This document shows, piece after piece, positions 1 through 11,513 of a stretch of DNA of 64,000 bases. The position numbers and the translations under genes were made by a program. The stretch comes from Nocardia macrotermitis (GTDB lineage Bacteria; Actinomycetota; Actinomycetes; Mycobacteriales; Mycobacteriaceae), in NCBI RefSeq assembly GCF_009604405.1, contig NZ_WEGK01000005.1, forward strand, positions 1 to 64,000, read 5' to 3'. The notes under the pieces were generated by a model. That model did not search any database. It had not been told where the DNA came from and saw only the letters and a program-made list of their open reading frames with translations. How positions within the stretch are numbered: the stretch's first letter is position 1; each line of letters begins with the position of its first letter.

Positions 1-1
1 T

Positions 2-1549
2 GCTCGGCTTCGACGTCGACCCGCACGACGAGAGCCGGGTGGTGGGGGGCTCGGGGGGAAGCGGGGGGAGCCTTGGCCGTATTACGGGCCGCGGACGCCG
101 CATATTCCGATTCGGCACAACTTTCGGTGGCCGGAGAAACCTGGTGTGCCTCCGCATATTCCGGGGGCGGATCTCACGCCGGTGCCACCCGAGCCGCCGG
201 TGCCGCCCAAGCCACCCAAGCCGCCGGTGCCGCCCAAACCGCCCAAACCTCCTGTGCCACCCAAGCCGCCTGAGCCGCCGACACCGCCGCCGCATCATCC
301 GGGTGCGTCCGGGCCGGGGTGTGATCAGCACGAGCACTGCAAGCATGACGATTGTTCGTGTGGGCATGGCAAGCACGACCACTGCTCGCATGAGCATTGC
401 GACCGTGACCATTGTTCGGGCGGCCATGACGATTGTTCGTGTGAGCGTTGCAAGCACGGTCATTGCCCACACGAGCACGGTGTGCATGGTCATTGTTCAT
501 GCGAGCACGGCGAGCACGATGATTGCCAGCACGAGCACGGCGAGCACGATGATTGCCAGCACGAGCACGGCGAGCACGATGATTGTCGGCACGAGCACGG
601 CAAGCATGAGCATTGTCAGCACGAGCATGGCGAGCACGAGCATTGTCAGCACGACCACTGTCCGCATGATTCGAAGCCGTGTCCGGAGTGTCCGGCGCAG
701 GGGACGGGGTCTCCGGATGTGCCGTTCCTGCCGTCGCTACCGAGCTCGCCGAATCTGCCTGGCATGCCGGATGTTCCGGGTTCGGGCGGTGGCTCGCAGC
801 CGTCGGAAGGCGCTGTGCCGCAGGGACTTCCGCGACCGGGATCCGAGATGCCGGGTGGCAAGGGCGCCCCGGGGGTCGGCGATCGGCCCGAGTATCCGAG
901 CCTGCCGGGGACGGGCAGTTTCGGCCCCCCGGACATGTCACTGCCCGACCGATCCGGCATCCACAACGGCGCAAACGGCCTCGACGGCCCGAATTCACCT
1001 TCCCAGCAAGGTGATTCGAACGGCGCCCAGTACCCGGGACCGCCAGGCCTCCCCGGCCTGCCGGGCGCAGCCCCGCGCGGCTCGGACTCCTCGCGCAAAC
1101 GCAAGAACTACATCCCCCGCGTCGGCAGCGGCATCGGTCCGGGCAACGGGCACGGGAACGGCACCGAGATCTACGTCCGGTCGCACACGGGGTGGGGGGA
1201 GAGCGCGGCGTTCGATCCGGCCACGGGTGTGCTGCGGCCGGTCGAGCTGGCGCTGGGCGGTCTCGCGGGTGTCTACGGCGACCTCGGTGGCACGCCGATC
1301 GTGTTCTACCGCAACGGAAACGGGCTCGCCCTGCACGTGAACACGCGCGGTATCGATCTCGACTCGCCGGATGTCGCCACGCACTGGCAGCGCATCGATT
1401 CGCTCCGGACCCGGTTCGCGGTCGCGGTGGGCGGCGTCGTGGTCTGCGATCTGTACTATCCGTCCGCACCGGACGAGACGGATCTGGGGCTGCTCATCCG
1501 TGACGTGCTGGCCGATCCGGACCGGCGCGGTCAGATCTTCGCGCGATGA
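2..1549 (+). CDS. Pro-rich, His/Cys-repeat protein of unknown function (5' end beyond window)
   Basis: The reading frame is open from the first bases of the window, so the true start probably lies upstream; a GTG at 146 is the first start codon of the annotated-length form (467 aa). Numbered from that GTG, residues 1-50 are proline-rich (PPxPPKPPKPP type). Residues about 60-174 are a low-complexity block made almost only of His, Cys, Asp, Glu, Lys and Gly, with a 10-residue period. Residues 175-325 are Pro/Gly-rich. The last ~130 residues look like a folded domain that I do not recognise. The His/Cys block has the composition of a metal-binding or metal-storage region (Zn, Ni, Cu), which is inference. 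No signal peptide is visible, but the N-terminus may be missing. The gene converges on pknG. Confidence 0.7.
   Translation, partial: ARLRRRPARREPGGGGLGGKRGEPWPYYGPRTPHIPIRHNFRWPEKPGVPPHIPGADLTPVPPEPPVPPKPPKPPVPPKPPKPPVPPKPPEPPTPPPHHPGASGPGCDQHEHCKHDDCSCGHGKHDHCSHEHCDRDHCSGGHDDCSCERCKHGHCPHEHGVHGHCSCEHGEHDDCQHEHGEHDDCQHEHGEHDDCRHEHGKHEHCQHEHGEHEHCQHDHCPHDSKPCPECPAQGTGSPDVPFLPSLPSSPNLPGMPDVPGSGGGSQPSEGAVPQGLPRPGSEMPGGKGAPGVGDRPEYPSLPGTGSFGPPDMSLPDRSGIHNGANGLDGPNSPSQQGDSNGAQYPGPPGLPGLPGAAPRGSDSSRKRKNYIPRVGSGIGPGNGHGNGTEIYVRSHTGWGESAAFDPATGVLRPVELALGGLAGVYGDLGGTPIVFYRNGNGLALHVNTRGIDLDSPDVATHWQRIDSLRTRFAVAVGGVVVCDLYYPSAPDETDLGLLIRDVLADPDRRGQIFAR
511..660 (+). repeat. 30-bp tandem repeat encoding His/Cys/Asp/Glu decapeptides
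   Basis: Five consecutive 30-bp units (511-540, 541-570, 571-600, 601-630, 631-660). The first two are identical and the others diverge by a few bases. The period is a multiple of three, so each unit adds ten residues of the pattern GEHDDCQHEH to the His/Cys-rich protein. Related, more degenerate units extend back to about 330. Confidence 0.9.
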
Positions 1550-1574
1550 GTGCGGAGTCGCGCGCGGGCAGCGC

Positions 1575-4028
<2,454 letters not shown>

Positions 4029-5570
4029 TCAGTGCGATTGTGCCTCATCATCCGAGCTCGCGCTGGGAGTGGAGAGCTTGTCCTCCCGGTGCTCGAGCGG
4101 ACGCTCGGCCAGCACCGGGAACTGCCCGGTGTAACCGACCCGTGCGTTCGCCAGCTCCAGGACCCGCTTGCGGGTCAGGAACCAGCCGCCGATCAGCAGC
4201 GGCGCCACGATCACGACCATGGCCAGCACCGCACCCCACTGCGTGACATCGCCGCTGCACAGCATGATGATCACGACCACCGCGAGGAAGATCAGCGCGG
4301 AGATGCTGGTGTACGGAGCGCCGAACAGCCGGAACGACGGCCGCGAGGCCTTGCCCGCCTTGGCCCACCGCCACAGCTGCAACTGGCACAGCAGGATCGC
4401 GGTCCAGGCGAACATGGTGCCCAGCGCGGACACGTTCATCACGATGGAGAACGCCTTCTCCGGGACGACCGCGTTGAGCCCGACACCGATCAGCGCGACA
4501 CAGCCGGTGGCCAGGATGCCGACGTAGGGCACGCCCCGCGAGGACATCTTCGAACCGATCTTCGGCGCGCTGCCGTTCATCGACATCGACCGGATGATGC
4601 GACCGGTCGAGTACAGACCCGCGTTGAGGCTGGAGAACGCCGCCGTGAGCACGACCAGGTTCATCGCCGTACCGGCGCCGTCGATGCCCAGCTTGGAGAA
4701 GAAGGTCACGAACGGGCTGACGTGCGGATCGAACGCCTTGAACGGGATCAGCAACGACAGCAGCACCAGCGAGCCGACGTAGAACAGGGCGATGCGGGCG
4801 ATGACCGAGTTGATCGCGCGGGGCATGATCTTCTCGGGGTTCTCGGCCTCACCGGCTGCGGTACCCACCAATTCGACTGCGGCGTAGGAGAATACGACGC
4901 CGGTGACGGACAACGCGAGTGGCCAGGTGCCGTTCGGGAACAGGCCGCCGCTGTGACTGATGACCGTCCAGCCGGTGGTGTCGCCGTCCAGCTTGAACCG
5001 CCCGGCGAGGAACACCACGCCCAGCACCAGGAATCCGACGAGCGCGACGACCTTGATGATCGCGGCCCAGAACTCCATCTCACCGAACCACTTCACCGAG
5101 ATCATGTTGATGCTCAGCACGATGGCCAGCGCGATCAACGCGATCAACCACTGCGGGATGACCTTGGTGGCTCCCCAGTAGTGGACATAGGTTGCAATGG
5201 CGGTGATGTCGGCGATGCCGGTCATGCACCAGTGGAAGAAGTACATCCAGCCGACGCCGAAGGCCAGCTTCTCGCCGTAGAACTCGCGGGCGTAGGAGAC
5301 GAACGAGCCGGAGGACGGGCGGTGCAGCACCAGCTCGCCGAGGGCGCGAAGTATGAAGAATACGAAGATGCCACAGACCGCGTACGCGATGAACAGGCCG
5401 GCGCCGGCCGAGTGCAGGCGTGAGCTGGCACCCAGGAACAGGCCCGTGCCGATGGCGCCGCCGATCGCGATCATCTGCAACTGACGTGGGCGAAGGGCCT
5501 TGTGATAGCCCTCGTCCTCGGCGTGCAGGGAGTGCGCCTGCGTCTCCGGAGGAGGTTGAACGGTGGTCAT
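4029..5570 (-). CDS. ansP: APC-family amino-acid permease, L-asparagine permease (AnsP)-like
   Basis: A 513-aa inner-membrane amino acid:proton symporter of the APC superfamily with about twelve hydrophobic segments. The N-terminal signature ([25 protein letters not shown]) is split by the first membrane helix. The following [19 protein letters not shown] block and the GxAxGE segment after helix 6 are typical of the AnsP/CycA/GabP branch. From memory of the family the best match is mycobacterial AnsP. The ATG at 5570 is preferred over one at 5594 because AGGAAAGG precedes it at good spacing. It is divergent from a MerR regulator and upstream of pknG. The exact substrate is not provable from sequence. 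Confidence 0.85.
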   Translation of the reverse strand: MTTVQPPPETQAHSLHAEDEGYHKALRPRQLQMIAIGGAIGTGLFLGASSRLHSAGAGLFIAYAVCGIFVFFILRALGELVLHRPSSGSFVSYAREFYGEKLAFGVGWMYFFHWCMTGIADITAIATYVHYWGATKVIPQWLIALIALAIVLSINMISVKWFGEMEFWAAIIKVVALVGFLVLGVVFLAGRFKLDGDTTGWTVISHSGGLFPNGTWPLALSVTGVVFSYAAVELVGTAAGEAENPEKIMPRAINSVIARIALFYVGSLVLLSLLIPFKAFDPHVSPFVTFFSKLGIDGAGTAMNLVVLTAAFSSLNAGLYSTGRIIRSMSMNGSAPKIGSKMSSRGVPYVGILATGCVALIGVGLNAVVPEKAFSIVMNVSALGTMFAWTAILLCQLQLWRWAKAGKASRPSFRLFGAPYTSISALIFLAVVVIIMLCSGDVTQWGAVLAMVVIVAPLLIGGWFLTRKRVLELANARVGYTGQFPVLAERPLEHREDKLSTPSASSDDEAQSH

Positions 5571-5665
5571 GTCGGACCTTTCCTGTGATGCCAATCATAC
5601 CGCTGTGTGGTGTAACGTACCGCTGATAAATGGCACATGCAAGAGGTAAGTTCATATGTAACGTC

Positions 5666-5728
5666 ATGGAAACCCAAGGCTCTCACCGAAACCCGGTGGT
5701 TACGCGCACTGTGGACACGGGTTTCCAT
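5666..5728. promoter_or_regulatory. Inverted repeat in permease/MerR divergent region
   Basis: ATGGAAACCC (5666-5675) and GGGTTTCCAT (5719-5728) are perfect 10-bp inverted copies 43 bp apart, between the divergent permease and MerR-type genes. A separate direct repeat TGTAACGT occurs at 5611-5618 and 5657-5664. These are candidate binding sites for the adjacent regulator (inference). Confidence 0.4.
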
Positions 5729-5750
5729 ATGGTTTCCTGGAGGTATGGCT

Positions 5751-6500
5751 GTGGAATCGGAGTTCACGATCGACGAGTTGGCGCGCGAGGCGGGGATGAC
5801 CGTGCGCACCCTGCGCGTGTACAACGAGCGCGGTTTGCTGCCTCCGCCACAGCTGAAGGGCCGCACCGGCTTCTACAGCGAGGAGCATCTGAACCGGGTC
5901 CGGATCATCAGCCGGTTGCTCGATCGCGGCATCAAGCTGAACGGGGTGCGTGATCTGCTCGAGGCGTGGGATCGCGGCGACGATCTGGCCGCGGTGCTCG
6001 GGGTCAGCGCGTCCACCGCCCCGGCGCCCGCACCCGCCAAACCGGTGCCAGTCGCGGCCGAAACCACCGTTGCCGCAACCGAACTCGCCGAACGCTACAG
6101 CGAGATCCCGAACGGCCTGGCCCGCGTGGTGGCCACCGGACTGTACGAGCCGCTGGACGCCACCACCTACCGGGTGAAGGATCCGCACCTGGTCGACATC
6201 GCCGCCCAGCTGATGAGCGCGGGCGTGCCGCCGACCCGGGTGCTCGACGAGATCGAGCGTTTGCGGGACGATTGCGACCACATCGCCCGGCAGTTCGTGG
6301 ACATGTTCGAGCGGACCGCGGTGCGCGATTTCCGGCGCTCGGATCGCAAGTCCCAGGACGTCGCCGAACTGGTCGGGCACCTGTCGATGACGCGCTCGAT
6401 GCCCGGCCGGGTCGCGGGGGATCTGATCGGGCAGTACGTGGCCCGATATCTGGAGCACATCACCCGGGAGCTGGGCGACATCCTGCCCGACGGGATGTGA
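5751..6500 (+). CDS. MerR-family transcriptional regulator
   Basis: A DNA-binding regulator with an N-terminal MerR winged helix: FTIDELAREAG, then RTLRVYNERGLLPPP and the wing segment. The C-terminal part (~150 aa) is helical, probably for dimerisation and effector sensing, with no conserved Cys cluster of metal sensors. I choose the GTG at 5751 because GGAGG at 5739-5743 is correctly spaced for it; an ATG at 5745 would be only one base from that site. It is divergent from the AnsP-like permease, which is its obvious candidate target, but the ligand is unknown. Confidence 0.88.
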   Translation: MESEFTIDELAREAGMTVRTLRVYNERGLLPPPQLKGRTGFYSEEHLNRVRIISRLLDRGIKLNGVRDLLEAWDRGDDLAAVLGVSASTAPAPAPAKPVPVAAETTVAATELAERYSEIPNGLARVVATGLYEPLDATTYRVKDPHLVDIAAQLMSAGVPPTRVLDEIERLRDDCDHIARQFVDMFERTAVRDFRRSDRKSQDVAELVGHLSMTRSMPGRVAGDLIGQYVARYLEHITRELGDILPDGM

Positions 6501-6566
6501 ACCGCGCCGCGCCCCGCACAACGACGTGTGAGCCGCGCGATCGAACTGCACGCGAGGCACGAACCG

Positions 6567-6872
6567 CTACTGGGACGAGTTCTTCTCGTTCTGCTCGAAG
6601 GTGTTCGCCGAGTCCCGCAGGTTGTTCGCGTTGTCGGCGAAGACGGTCACCAACTGCGAGAGGGTGTTGAACATCCCGTCGCGATTGGTGATGTAACCCT
6701 TCTCGCCCTCGGCGAACTTCTTGCCGTTCTTGTCGTCGCCCCAGGGTGCGCCCTTCGCGGCGCTGGCGCCCTGCAACTTGTCCAGAATCGCCTTGGTGGT
6801 GGCGGAGACGCCCTCGAACTCCGTGGCTGACTTGCGCAGTCCCTCGGGATTCAGCTCTACCGATTCGGCCAT
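6567..6872 (-). CDS. WXG100-like ESX substrate (PWG variant)
   Basis: A 101-aa two-helix protein of WXG100 size. The turn carries a Trp-Gly (PWGDD, W44) rather than a canonical WxG, followed by the NGKKFAEGEKGY stretch. It closely resembles the 96-aa protein at 22466 (YPWGHDHYGNKF), so these two form a subfamily. GAGG precedes the ATG. It is the last gene of a five-gene minus-strand unit with glycosyltransferase-like genes and a YbaB-like gene, 37 nt after the latter. It is expected to be secreted by, or to pair within, the ESX system. Confidence 0.85.
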   Translation of the reverse strand: MAESVELNPEGLRKSATEFEGVSATTKAILDKLQGASAAKGAPWGDDKNGKKFAEGEKGYITNRDGMFNTLSQLVTVFADNANNLRDSANTFEQNEKNSSQ

Positions 6873-6909
6873 GGGGTCCTCACCTTCACTTCTCGATCAG
6901 TGGTCTCGA

Positions 6910-7371
6910 TCAGTCGTCGTCGGATACCGACCAGGGCTGGGCCCGGTCCGGCCGCTCCTGCTTGCGCACCGCGGGCGAATCGAACGACGCGCGTTCGGGT
7001 TCGGGCACCTTGGCCGACAGATCCGGCAGGTCCGCGACGATCGAGGACAGGCTCGGCAGCCGGGAGCGGGTCTTGCGGATCGGCGCGATCAGTTCGTCGG
7101 CCTTCTTGGCGACCGCGGCCGCGGCGTCCTGCGCGGCCTCCAGCACCGCCGTGGCGATCTCGTCGTAGTCCAGATCATCGATGTCGTCGGCGAAGACGAT
7201 GTCGATGGGCACCCCGTCGGCGTTGCAGGTCACCTCGACCCGGTTCTCCGAGGCGGTGGCGCTGGCGACGAGTTCGGTGCGCTGGCGCTGGGCGTCGGCG
7301 ATCGAGCGCATGTGGGTGTTGACCGTATCCAGCAGATCGGCGAGATCGGCCTTGGCTCTCTCGTTGCTCAC
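6910..7371 (-). CDS. YbaB/EbfC-family protein (ESX-associated)
   Basis: A 153-aa protein starting at GTG 7371 with AAGGG upstream. The N-terminal ~100 residues fit the YbaB/EbfC fold: a long helix, then a strand pair around VEVTCNADGVPIDIVF, then a helix. The tail is charged and disordered. A paralogue at 11930 begins with the same MSNER and shares the arrangement. Small YbaB-like proteins are common in actinobacterial ESX loci. A nucleoid role is known for E. coli EbfC, but the function here is unknown. Confidence 0.85.
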   Translation of the reverse strand: MSNERAKADLADLLDTVNTHMRSIADAQRQRTELVASATASENRVEVTCNADGVPIDIVFADDIDDLDYDEIATAVLEAAQDAAAAVAKKADELIAPIRKTRSRLPSLSSIVADLPDLSAKVPEPERASFDSPAVRKQERPDRAQPWSVSDDD

Positions 7372-7455
7372 GACAGCCCTTCTCCTGGTGCACCGACGGC
7401 GAGATCTCCGCGCACGGAAACTCCTCCGAGTTTACCGTGTATTCGCCACGGGAGC

Positions 7456-8139
7456 TCAGTGAAGATTGAACTCGTAAGTGGCGTAACGGGGTTGGTCGGT
7501 GCCCGCGTCCTCCCACTGGAAGGTGTGCCGCCCGATGTGGCCCAGGCGGATCCGGGTGTCGGCCATGATCCGGAATCCGCTGCGGCGGGCGCGTTCACAG
7601 AACGCGTACTCCGCGCTCATGTACCAGTGCTCGGTGCCCTCGGGCAGCACCATCGGCAGGAAGTACGGCACCGTGATGCGATCGAACTGCTTGTTGCACA
7701 CCGGAAGTTCCTCGTGCACGATCATCTGCTCGTAGACCGTGCGCTGGGTGTAGCAGAAGCCCATCGACGCGTACCGGATCTCCAGCAGGCCGCCGCCCTC
7801 GCCGAAGATGATCTTCGGGGTGTCGGGCAGCAGTTTGCAGGCGAGCTCGCGCCGCGCCTTGCGCGGATAGATCCCGGTCACCACCGGAAGATCGTGCTCG
7901 CGCAACATGTCCACCGCGTTCGCGTCGAAACCGATGTCCGAATCGATCCACATCAGCGCCTCGTAGTCGTCCATCAGCGCGTCGGTGGCCAGCTGACTGC
8001 GGCCCTGATCGATCGCGGCGTACCGCGGCACGGCGCGCACGGGATAGCCGCGCGCCTCCAATTGTGCCAGGCCCCTGGCACATTCGGGCTCCAGGTAGCC
8101 GCCGATCGGAACTATGACGACGCAGCGGGACGGGTCCAT
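7456..8139 (-). CDS. Glycosyltransferase-like protein (GT-A fold), single domain
   Basis: A 227-aa protein starting MDPSRCVVIVPIGG, consistent with a GT-A nucleotide-sugar binding start. It has a DxD-like motif (WIDSDI, D66-D68), a Gly-rich segment, a conserved FCERAR and the C-terminal ADTRIRLGHIGR motif. All these blocks recur in the C-terminal domains of the two longer genes upstream, so the three are paralogues. GAGGAAG precedes the ATG. There is no membrane segment or signal peptide, so a cytoplasmic location is expected. Acceptor and donor are unknown; ESX-exported neighbours are possible acceptors (inference). Confidence 0.8.
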   Translation of the reverse strand: MDPSRCVVIVPIGGYLEPECARGLAQLEARGYPVRAVPRYAAIDQGRSQLATDALMDDYEALMWIDSDIGFDANAVDMLREHDLPVVTGIYPRKARRELACKLLPDTPKIIFGEGGGLLEIRYASMGFCYTQRTVYEQMIVHEELPVCNKQFDRITVPYFLPMVLPEGTEHWYMSAEYAFCERARRSGFRIMADTRIRLGHIGRHTFQWEDAGTDQPRYATYEFNLH

Positions 8140-8174
8140 CGAAGTTCACTTCCTCGTCGAGATGTGCGCGCGGA

Positions 8175-9680
8175 TCAGAAGTTGAAGGTGAAGCTGGCGA
8201 ACCGCTCCTGGGAGCTGCCCGCGTCCTCCCACCCGTAGGTCCGCCGCCCGATGTGGCCCAGCCGGATCTTGGTGTCGGCGATGATGTCGTATCCACAGCG
8301 GCGGGCGCGCTCGCAGAACGCGAAATCCTCACCGAGATACCAGAAGTCCTCGCCCACCGGCACCGCCATCGGCAGGAAGTACGGCACCACCGGACGCCCG
8401 AAATGCTTGTTGCAGGTGGGCAATTGCTCGTGTTCCTGGATCTCGTCGTAGAGGCGCCGGCGGGTGTGCAGGAAGCCGGTCGCGCCGTATTTGATCTTGG
8501 CCAGGCCGCCGCCCTCGCCGAAGGTCAACCGCTCGGTGCCCGGTTCGAGGTGCACCACCAGTTCGCGCTGGCCCTTCTTGGTGTAGACGCCGCAGGAGAT
8601 CGGCAGGTCCAGGGTGCGCAGCTGCATCACGGCCTCGACCGGGAAGGACATATCCGCGTCGATCCACATCAGTTCCTCGAACCCGGCCGCCAGCGCGTCG
8701 GTGGCCATCTGGCTGCGGACCTGGTCGATACCGGACGCGCCGTACAGCCGCCACACCGGATAGCCCAGCTGCTCGAGCTTGAAAAGCGCACTGGCGCAAT
8801 CGGGTTCGATGCTGTCACCGACCGGGACCAGGATCACGCAGCGCGCCGGATCCAGGCGTTCGCGGGTATCGGAGGCGACCCAGAAGGGGTCCAGTTTCGG
8901 CGGCGTCGCGGGCGGTGCGTCCGGATCGGCGGCCACCTCGCCGCGCACCCGCGGTTCGATCGGCGTCAGGTCGTGCGCGTCCAGGTAGTGCCGGTAGGCG
9001 ACGATCGTCGGATTCACATCGGGCAGGTCGTCGTAGTCGTCGGTGTCCTCGAGCTCGATGAGCCGGGCGAACTGTTCGAGTTCCTCGTCGGTGGCGGGCC
9101 GCGGAATCGGGCGCGAACGGACGTTGCGCACCGACGCGCGGTCCACGACGGCGATATCGTGCTCGCCGAGCATGGTCGGCCACAGTGCGGCCAGGCCGGG
9201 TTCGGAGATCGCGCCCTGGAATTCCGGCAGACAACGATTCAGGAATTCCCGGCCGAAGCAGGGGGCCATCGGACCGATGTAATTCGTGTATCGCAGCACC
9301 TGATCGGGAACGATCCGGCTGATCTCGTGATCGACATAACTGTCGGCGGTGAGTGCGGGTTGCGCGAGTGCCAACGAGTATTCGGCACAGATTTCGAACA
9401 GCCTGTTGATCGATGCGGTATCGGTTTGCAGATCATCGTCCGGAAGCCAGACATATTCGTACTGTTCGAAGGTATCGCCCGAGGCCCGCGCCACCTCGCG
9501 CAGCACATCCCATTTCGAGCCCTCGAAATCCATCCGTACCGCGTGCGGGGTCCGGAAACGTTTCGTATCGGAACCGGTGAAACTGACGATCAGATCCCAA
9601 TTCCGATCGCCCGGACCGGTCAGCCAGGACTCGTGCTGCGATATTTCGGTGGCCCGGACGATGACAAGGTTACGTCGCAC
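8175..9680 (-). CDS. Two-domain glycosyltransferase-like protein (DUF707-like + GT-A)
   Basis: A 501-aa protein if begun at GTG 9680. Residues ~1-230 resemble the DUF707 family: NLVIVRA start, then NWDLIVSF, then VWLPDDDLQTD with the acidic triad at 81-83. The C-terminal ~230 residues repeat the neighbouring single-domain gene, with WIDADM and the conserved RLGHIGR end. A GTG at 9767 overlaps the upstream stop (GTGA) and would add 29 residues. I prefer 9680 because the start context MRRNLVIVRA matches the upstream paralogue, where a -10-like box lies six bases before the GTG. Two GT-like domains suggest two transfer reactions or duplication. Confidence 0.78.
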   Translation of the reverse strand: MRRNLVIVRATEISQHESWLTGPGDRNWDLIVSFTGSDTKRFRTPHAVRMDFEGSKWDVLREVARASGDTFEQYEYVWLPDDDLQTDTASINRLFEICAEYSLALAQPALTADSYVDHEISRIVPDQVLRYTNYIGPMAPCFGREFLNRCLPEFQGAISEPGLAALWPTMLGEHDIAVVDRASVRNVRSRPIPRPATDEELEQFARLIELEDTDDYDDLPDVNPTIVAYRHYLDAHDLTPIEPRVRGEVAADPDAPPATPPKLDPFWVASDTRERLDPARCVILVPVGDSIEPDCASALFKLEQLGYPVWRLYGASGIDQVRSQMATDALAAGFEELMWIDADMSFPVEAVMQLRTLDLPISCGVYTKKGQRELVVHLEPGTERLTFGEGGGLAKIKYGATGFLHTRRRLYDEIQEHEQLPTCNKHFGRPVVPYFLPMAVPVGEDFWYLGEDFAFCERARRCGYDIIADTKIRLGHIGRRTYGWEDAGSSQERFASFTFNF

Positions 9681-9686
9681 AACGTC

Positions 9687-9692
9687 AGTATC
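9687..9692 (-). promoter_or_regulatory. Possible -10 box for leaderless transcript (second GT gene)
   Basis: GATACT lies six bases before the GTG at 9680 on the minus strand. It occupies the same place as AATACT before the paralogous GTG at 11500. It may be a functional internal promoter or a relic of duplication. Confidence 0.35.
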
Positions 9693-9763
9693 GCATCGGT
9701 CGCCGGAGTCCGCCTGTGCGCGTGCGAGGGCGGGGCCGAGAGGAAAGTTGTCCACGAATTCGG

Positions 9764-11500
9764 TCACGATTTCCGTCCGGATACGGGCTGTGCGTCGTCC
9801 GGCCGCGGCAGTGCCCAGTCGGGGGCCGCTTCGGGGTCGGTGACGGTATCGGGTGCGTCGGTATCGGGTGGTGTGTCGGTATCGGATTCGATCGGCGTCG
9901 GAGATTCCGAATCGTCCTGTGCGGCAGCATCTTTCGGGGTGCTGTCCGGTCCGATCAGATCCTCCGGGGTCGGGCTGTCCGGGATCGGGGGCAGCGCGAC
10001 CTTCTCGGCCGGGGGTGCGGCATTCTCCGGCTCGGCCTGCTCCTGCTTCGGCGGGTGCAGGTGATAGGTGTAGGTGTGGTAGCGGGGCGCGTCGGTACCG
10101 GCCTCCTCCCAGCTGTAGGAGTTACGGCCGATGTGCCCCAGGCGAATTCGGGTGTCGGCCATGATCGGGAAGCCGTTGCGCCGGGCCCGCTCGCAGAAGG
10201 CGAAGTCCTCACCCAGATACCAGGGATTCTCGCCATCGTCGACGACCATCGGCAGGAAGTACGGCACGGTCGGGGTGCCGAACTGCCGGTTGCAGATCGG
10301 AAGTTGTTCCGCCGCTTGGATTTTCTCGTACACCGAGCGCTTGGTGAGCAGGAATCCGGTGGCGGCGTACTTGATCTCCAGCACGCCGCCCGCCCCGCCG
10401 AACACCAGCTGTTCGGTACCCGGCAGGAAGTGCACCACCAACTCGCGGCGGCCCTTCTTGGCGTAGACGCCGCACACCACGGGCAGATCCAGGGCACGCA
10501 ACCGGTTCACCGCGTCGGGTGGGAAGTCGATGTCGGCGTCGATCCACATCAACTCCTCGAACCCGGCCGCCAGCGCGTCGGTGGCCATCTGGCTGCGGGC
10601 CTGATCGATCGCCGAGGCCCCGTACAGTCGCCAGACCGTGTAGCCCTGCCGTTCGAGTTCGAAAAGTCCACGCGCGCAATCGGGTTCGATCTTGTCCGCG
10701 ACCGGGACAAGTACCACGCAGCGCGCCGGATCCAGCACCGCCCGGGACGGGGCCTGCCAGGTCAGGCGGCGGCGGACCAGGCTCGCCGGTTCCGGGAATC
10801 CGGCCGGAATGCCGCGATACACCACCTGCTGCTGCCGGACCAGGCCCTTGCGGGTCATGTAGGCGTCGTACTCCTCGCGCGGATCCTCCACCCCGGCCTC
10901 GCGCACCGCCTCGTACAGCGGACCGCTGCCCTGGGCGCGGCTGTGCCGCATCGGTACCGCGTCGAGAATGGCGGTGTCGCCCTCGCCGAGCATGCTCGTC
11001 CACACGTAGTCCATACCCCAGCCGGACTGGGTCTCGGTGAACTCCCCGAGCGTGCGGCGCAGGAATTCCCGGCTCAGGCAGGGGGCCATCACTTCCGCGA
11101 AGTTGGTGAAGCGCAACGTGTATCGCGCGTCGAGCCGGGTGATCGGGTGGACGATGGAACTGTCCGGGGTCAGCGCGGGCTGGGCGAGCGAGAGCTGGTA
11201 TTCGGCGCAGTAGTCGAACATCAGATTGACCGCGGCGGTGTCCGCGTCGATGTCGTCGTCCGGCAGCCAGATGTAGTCGTACTGGTCGATCAGGGTGGCC
11301 AGGCTCGCGATCAGCCGACCCAGCGGCGGCCACTTCGGGCCTTTCGCGTCGATGCGCACCACGTCGGGCACCCGGTAGCGGTCCGGGTCGTCACCGAAGT
11401 AACTGACGATCAGGTCCCAGTTCCGATCCACCGGCCCGGCCAGCCACTTCTCGTGCATCGACGTGTCGCCGGCTCGGACAATGACAAGGTTGCGTCGCAC
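9764..11500 (-). CDS. Two-domain glycosyltransferase-like protein (DUF707-like + GT-A) with acidic tail
   Basis: A 578-aa paralogue of the downstream gene. The N-terminal DUF707-like domain has WLPDDDIDAD with the acidic triad at 81-83. The C-terminal GT-A-like domain has a WIDADI motif near residue 320 and the shared FCERAR and RLGHIGR blocks. A ~100-residue Pro/Ser/Thr/Asp-rich tail follows and is absent from the other two. The long upstream open frame is rejected because it overlaps the divergent YbaB gene. GTG 11500 has no Shine-Dalgarno but TAATACT six bases upstream, typical of a leaderless actinobacterial mRNA. It is the first gene of the five-gene minus-strand unit. Confidence 0.8.
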   Translation of the reverse strand: MRRNLVIVRAGDTSMHEKWLAGPVDRNWDLIVSYFGDDPDRYRVPDVVRIDAKGPKWPPLGRLIASLATLIDQYDYIWLPDDDIDADTAAVNLMFDYCAEYQLSLAQPALTPDSSIVHPITRLDARYTLRFTNFAEVMAPCLSREFLRRTLGEFTETQSGWGMDYVWTSMLGEGDTAILDAVPMRHSRAQGSGPLYEAVREAGVEDPREEYDAYMTRKGLVRQQQVVYRGIPAGFPEPASLVRRRLTWQAPSRAVLDPARCVVLVPVADKIEPDCARGLFELERQGYTVWRLYGASAIDQARSQMATDALAAGFEELMWIDADIDFPPDAVNRLRALDLPVVCGVYAKKGRRELVVHFLPGTEQLVFGGAGGVLEIKYAATGFLLTKRSVYEKIQAAEQLPICNRQFGTPTVPYFLPMVVDDGENPWYLGEDFAFCERARRNGFPIMADTRIRLGHIGRNSYSWEEAGTDAPRYHTYTYHLHPPKQEQAEPENAAPPAEKVALPPIPDSPTPEDLIGPDSTPKDAAAQDDSESPTPIESDTDTPPDTDAPDTVTDPEAAPDWALPRPDDAQPVSGRKS

Positions 11501-11506
11501 CGCGCC

Positions 11507-11513
11507 AGTATTA
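11507..11513 (-). promoter_or_regulatory. -10 box TAATACT, leaderless start of GT operon
   Basis: TAATACT ends six bases before the GTG at 11500 and there is no ribosome-binding site. This fits transcription starting at or next to the GTG. It would drive the three glycosyltransferase-like genes, the YbaB-like gene and the WXG100 gene. Confidence 0.55.

Noticed and set aside
511..660. 30-bp repeats considered as a CRISPR array
   Set aside because: Units are directly adjacent without spacers, in frame with a gene, and encode a regular peptide.
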